NCBI GenBank assembly: GCA_030141605.1
Contig: JAQGDQ010000286.1
Coordinates: 45,001-65,000, forward strand
Reading direction: 5' to 3'
From: Tubiluchus corallicola
Taxonomy: Eukaryota; Priapulida; Priapulimorpha; Priapulimorphida; Tubiluchidae
DNA length: 20,000 nucleotides
The first letter of the stretch is position 1. Each line of letters opens with the position of its first letter. Under the pieces are notes generated by a model. That model made no database searches. It had not been told where the DNA came from and saw only the letters and a list, made by a program, of their open reading frames with translations. A program made the translations under genes and the position numbers. This document shows, in pieces, positions 17,571-20,000 of this stretch.

Positions 17571-17698
17571 ACCTACATCAGTATTTTAGTTATATGAATT
17601 TTAATTGAGCGATTGATTAATTAAAAACATAATTAATTAAAATTGTAACTAAAATACTGATATACTGAGTCAGTAACAAAGAAATGCATCTTATAAAT
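17538..17698. repeat. Large inverted repeat (hairpin) at the edge of the tandem array
   Basis: Left arm 17538-17592 (TTATAAGATGCATTTCTTTG, then TTACTGACTCA, then CAGTATTTTAGTTA) is inverted at 17646-17698, with a loop of about 53 bases. The loop has its own short inverted repeat (AATTTTAATT / AATTAAAATT). The left arm is the end of the last tandem unit, so an inverted partial copy of the unit follows it. Confidence 0.85.
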
Positions 17699-17850
17699 AA
17701 ATTGACGAGTGGGTGAGTGAATGAATGAAAGAATGATTAATGAGTTAATATATGACAAAATAATTAAACAAACTAATAGAAAATAAAAGGATGAATGAAT
17801 GAGTAAATGAACGGAAAAACGAATGAAAATATAAATAAATAAATAATTGG
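17699..17850. repeat. Degenerate GAAT/TGAA-rich tract
   Basis: Scattered GAATGAATGAA and GATGAATGAATGAGT stretches with AT-rich interruptions, a decayed tetranucleotide microsatellite. Confidence 0.7.
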
Positions 17851-18159
17851 ATATGAAATGAATAAACTATTCAGTGCATCAATAGATCGTTGAAATCGGC
17901 ATCATAATTAATGAATAACAGTTATTCAATTCTAACCTGTTTCAACAAACATGTTAATTACAAAAAATTATTAATGGCCGTTACGTATTCACAAGCTGTA
18001 GACCTAAATAAAGATAAATCATTTAAATTATATAAAGGAACGGCAGCATCTGTTTTAGAACAGCCCTGTTTTGGACATTACATTACTTTGCATTATGTTG
18101 CAGTTTTCAGACTTTTTTTTAAGAATCATTAAGAATTTAAAGATTCCGTGAAGAATTCA

Positions 18160-18261
18160 ATGAATAAGACACAGCTGGTGCAACAGCGAAAACGATTCTA
18201 CTTTAGATACATTGCTGAAGGCATGTTTGGAATGCCTAAACAGTCCATGAAAAAGCAGTGA
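18160..18261 (+). CDS. Short coding-like ORF, 33 aa, unrecognised
   Basis: ATG at 18160 opens 33 codons to TGA at 18259-18261 (MNKTQLVQQRKRFYFRYIAE then GMFGMPKQSMKKQ). The frame is open seven codons further upstream to a TAA. Composition is basic and free of low complexity, and pyrimidine-rich, AG-ending sequence upstream (CTTTTTTTTTAAG) could supply an acceptor for a terminal exon. No poly(A) signal is visible nearby and the length is within chance in AT-rich DNA. Confidence 0.25.
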   Translation: MNKTQLVQQRKRFYFRYIAEGMFGMPKQSMKKQ

Positions 18262-18663
18262 ACCTTCACGTGTTCAAACAAGAAATCACCGTCGGTACAA
18301 AAAGATGCTCCTGTTTAAATATTGGTCTGTCATAAAGGTTGTCATATAATGAGGAAAGAAGTCTCACGCCCGCTATTCCAGAATGCGTCTGGCTTGGGCT
18401 CACTCGGTAAACAATGCCAGTCAAGTTTCGCCAGACGAATCGCGGGCTGTGTTTACACGTCCCATGACGCTCAGTGTGTATCAATGAAAGAGAAAATATA
18501 TTTTTATATTTTGCATCTAAACCTCTAGGCCCAGCTGCAGTTTTTTTGGGGTGTTGACACATCTACTTGGTATTGACACAAGGAAAATTATATAAAGAGG
18601 TGTAAGAGTGTAGTCTATACGAATGCTATACGAATGCTATTGATTCTTGAAGTTTCCTGAATT
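18262..18663. other. Non-coding DNA with a GC-rich patch and small hairpin
   Basis: Arms GCCCGC...GCGTCTGGC (18368-18393) and GCCAGACG...GCGGGC (18430-18447) are inverted with an insertion of several bases in one arm. Open frames on both strands cross it (18266-18562 minus, 18322-18528 plus), and neither is supported. A TATATAAAGAGG stretch is near 18589. Confidence 0.45.
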
Positions 18664-19208
18664 GCAGTAGACCTAAAGTTTTCCATAAGTACATAAGTAC
18701 CTTAGGTTTTTTAATAAGTACATACAGTAGGCTTAACGAATTTCAAATGTACAATAGACTTTAGGTATTTAAAAATACAATAGTCTTAAAACCTTTTTGT
18801 GTACAGTAGACCTAGTAGCATCTTGGGTTTTCAAAAAAGCTAAATGATTTCAGAAAACTTTCATGGCAAACGTAAACGTTTTCAAAAGTACTGTAGAATT
18901 TAGAGTAACTTGGTTGAATTTGAGATTTTCAAAGTACAGCTGACTTGCGTGTTCTCAGATGTATATACATCAGACTGAAAATTTTCATATATAGAGTAGA
19001 TTCGAAAGTACAGTGGACCTTAAAAAGTGAATAGACCTAAAAAATTCTCAAAAAAGCAGTAGAGTTAATGACTTTAATGTGCAGTTTTCAAAAGTAGATT
19101 GGACACAAAAGCTTTTCAAAAGTACAGTGGGTCTAAAAGTTTTCAAAAGAAGTCAAATTTTTAAAAAAGCACAGCATACGAAAAGCTGTCAAAACTGCAG
19201 TAGAAAAT
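18664..19208 (+). repeat. Degenerate minisatellite (TTTTCAAAAGTACAGTAGACCTAAAAG type)
   Basis: GTACAGTAGACCTA, AGTACAGTGGACCTTAAAA, AGTACAGTGGGTCTAAAAG and many weaker variants recur, mostly joined by TTTTCAAAA. I count well over ten occurrences in about 545 bases, with irregular spacing of roughly 25-50. Old tandem array, non-coding. Confidence 0.8.
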
Positions 19209-19652
19209 GTCAACAATTTTGTTAAATGACAAAGTGATAGTGTTTTCTTAACTCTTGTGAGTAAACAAGTACGACAACTGTAATTATCTGTCATTCAAAT
19301 TGCAATTAAACTACTGTAATACTAGGACAAGTGAACGGCATAGACTGTATTTATTTGTCAGTTTATTGGTTCATGCTGTCCTTTGCTCATTCGCTCTGTC
19401 TGTCGTGTATTCGTTCGTTCAATAACATTGAACATTTTTTCCCGTTTTTGTTCTTGTTTGTTCTTTAACAACAATTTGTGTGCTGGCTTGTTTACTTGTA
19501 CGTCAGTTATTTAGGCGTTTGTTTCATGTTTATTTGCAATACAATTTACCGTTATAAGACAAAAAACGAGCTCAGGTTATGATTGGACATCAGAAAAATG
19601 TCTCATTCAGTGACATTTATTTCGTTTAAATAGGTACGTTTTACAAAATCCA
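19209..19652. other. Non-coding DNA
   Basis: No feature recognised. There are short TTCGTTCGTTC and TTGTTCTTG repeats near 19410-19465. Confidence 0.4.
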
Positions 19653-19730
19653 GGTAAAAAGTCAGAGGTAAAAGACCCATGGGTAAAAGAGCCACAGAAA
19701 AAGTCACACAAAAGGCACGAAAAAAGAAAC
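19653..19730 (+). repeat. Short spacer array (GGTAAAAAGTCA / AAAAAGTCACAC type)
   Basis: Units such as GGTAAAAAGTCAGA, GGTAAAAGACCCAT, GGTAAAAGAGCCACAG and AAAAAGTCACAC succeed each other with a period near 13. They resemble the array at 255-320 and lie just before the CCCTAA block in the same plus-strand orientation. Confidence 0.55.
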
Positions 19731-19736
19731 AACACT

Positions 19737-20000
19737 AGCCCTAACCCTACCCTTAACCCTAACCCTAACCCTACCCTTAACCCTAACCCTGACCCTAACC
19801 CTACCCTTAACCCTAGCTATAACACAACCCCTTACCCTAACCCTACCCTTAAGCCCTAGCTATAACGCAAACCCTAACCCTAATTCTAACCCTAATGATG
19901 ACCCTAACCCTATCCTCGACCCTAGCTATAACACAAACCCCCAACCCCAACCCTAATCCTAACCCTAATGATGACCCTAACCCTATCCTTGACCCTAGCT
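19737..20000 (-). repeat. Degenerate interstitial CCCTAA (telomere-like) block
   Basis: CCCTAA and variants (CCCTAC, CCCTTAA, CCCTGA, CCCTAATGATGA) run to the end of the window with the C-rich strand on plus, so opposite to the left block. A longer unit beginning CCTAGCTATAACACAA recurs at about 19812, 19855, 19921 and 19994, spaced 43-73 bases, so it has a second level of order. The block likely continues past the window. Confidence 0.9.

Noticed and set aside
1-20000. CRISPR array, operon, prophage or bacterial genes
   Set aside because: No regularly spaced identical repeats with unique spacers, no ribosome-binding-site-led genes and no long ORFs. The repeats present are eukaryotic types.

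Overview
This is AT-rich, repeat-dense, mostly non-coding DNA from a metazoan nuclear genome. Four signs point to an invertebrate, possibly a mollusc or another marine phylum: vertebrate-type TTAGGG/CCCTAA interstitial blocks, a tRNA-headed SINE, a 5S rRNA-headed SINE-like element, and a decayed LINE end. There is no prokaryotic gene organisation. Most long open frames are low-complexity artefacts (trinucleotide repeats) or lie inside repeats.

Layout. 1-600: AT-rich DNA, a short GTCACAGGAAAA-type spacer array, then a degenerate TTAGGG block. 601-720: a small CpG-rich patch with a possible first exon. 1655-1950: GAT microsatellite. 3033-3504 and 5694-6237: two copies of a TTAA-ended MITE family. 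4751-5026 (minus): a likely last exon of a cysteine-rich protein gene with a poly(A) signal. 7617-7940 (minus): tRNA-SINE with an (ATT)n tail. 8346-8507 (minus): a short coding-like ORF. 9181-9285: compound microsatellite. 9495-9690 (minus): LINE C-terminal fragment. 9790-10363 (minus): 5S-headed SINE-like element. 10613-11157: the diverged but best-bounded MITE copy. 11775-14575 (minus): a predicted two-exon gene with a MITE in its intron. 14905-15105: a long hairpin element. 15316-15922: a fifth MITE copy. 16126-17850: tandem repeats and a large inverted repeat. 18160-18261: a short coding-like ORF. 18664-19208: a degenerate minisatellite. 19653-20000: the spacer array again and a CCCTAA block.

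The most useful results are: (1) a TTAA-bounded non-autonomous transposon family with five copies in 20 kb and matching inverted termini; (2) a two-exon minus-strand gene whose donor, acceptor and reading phase fit; (3) a cysteine-rich terminal exon; (4) the window being framed by two telomere-like blocks in opposite orientation, each preceded on the plus strand by the same kind of spacer. No cooperating gene system (operon, defence island, CRISPR) is visible. All gene calls are read by eye, with no homology search or transcript data, and are hypotheses.
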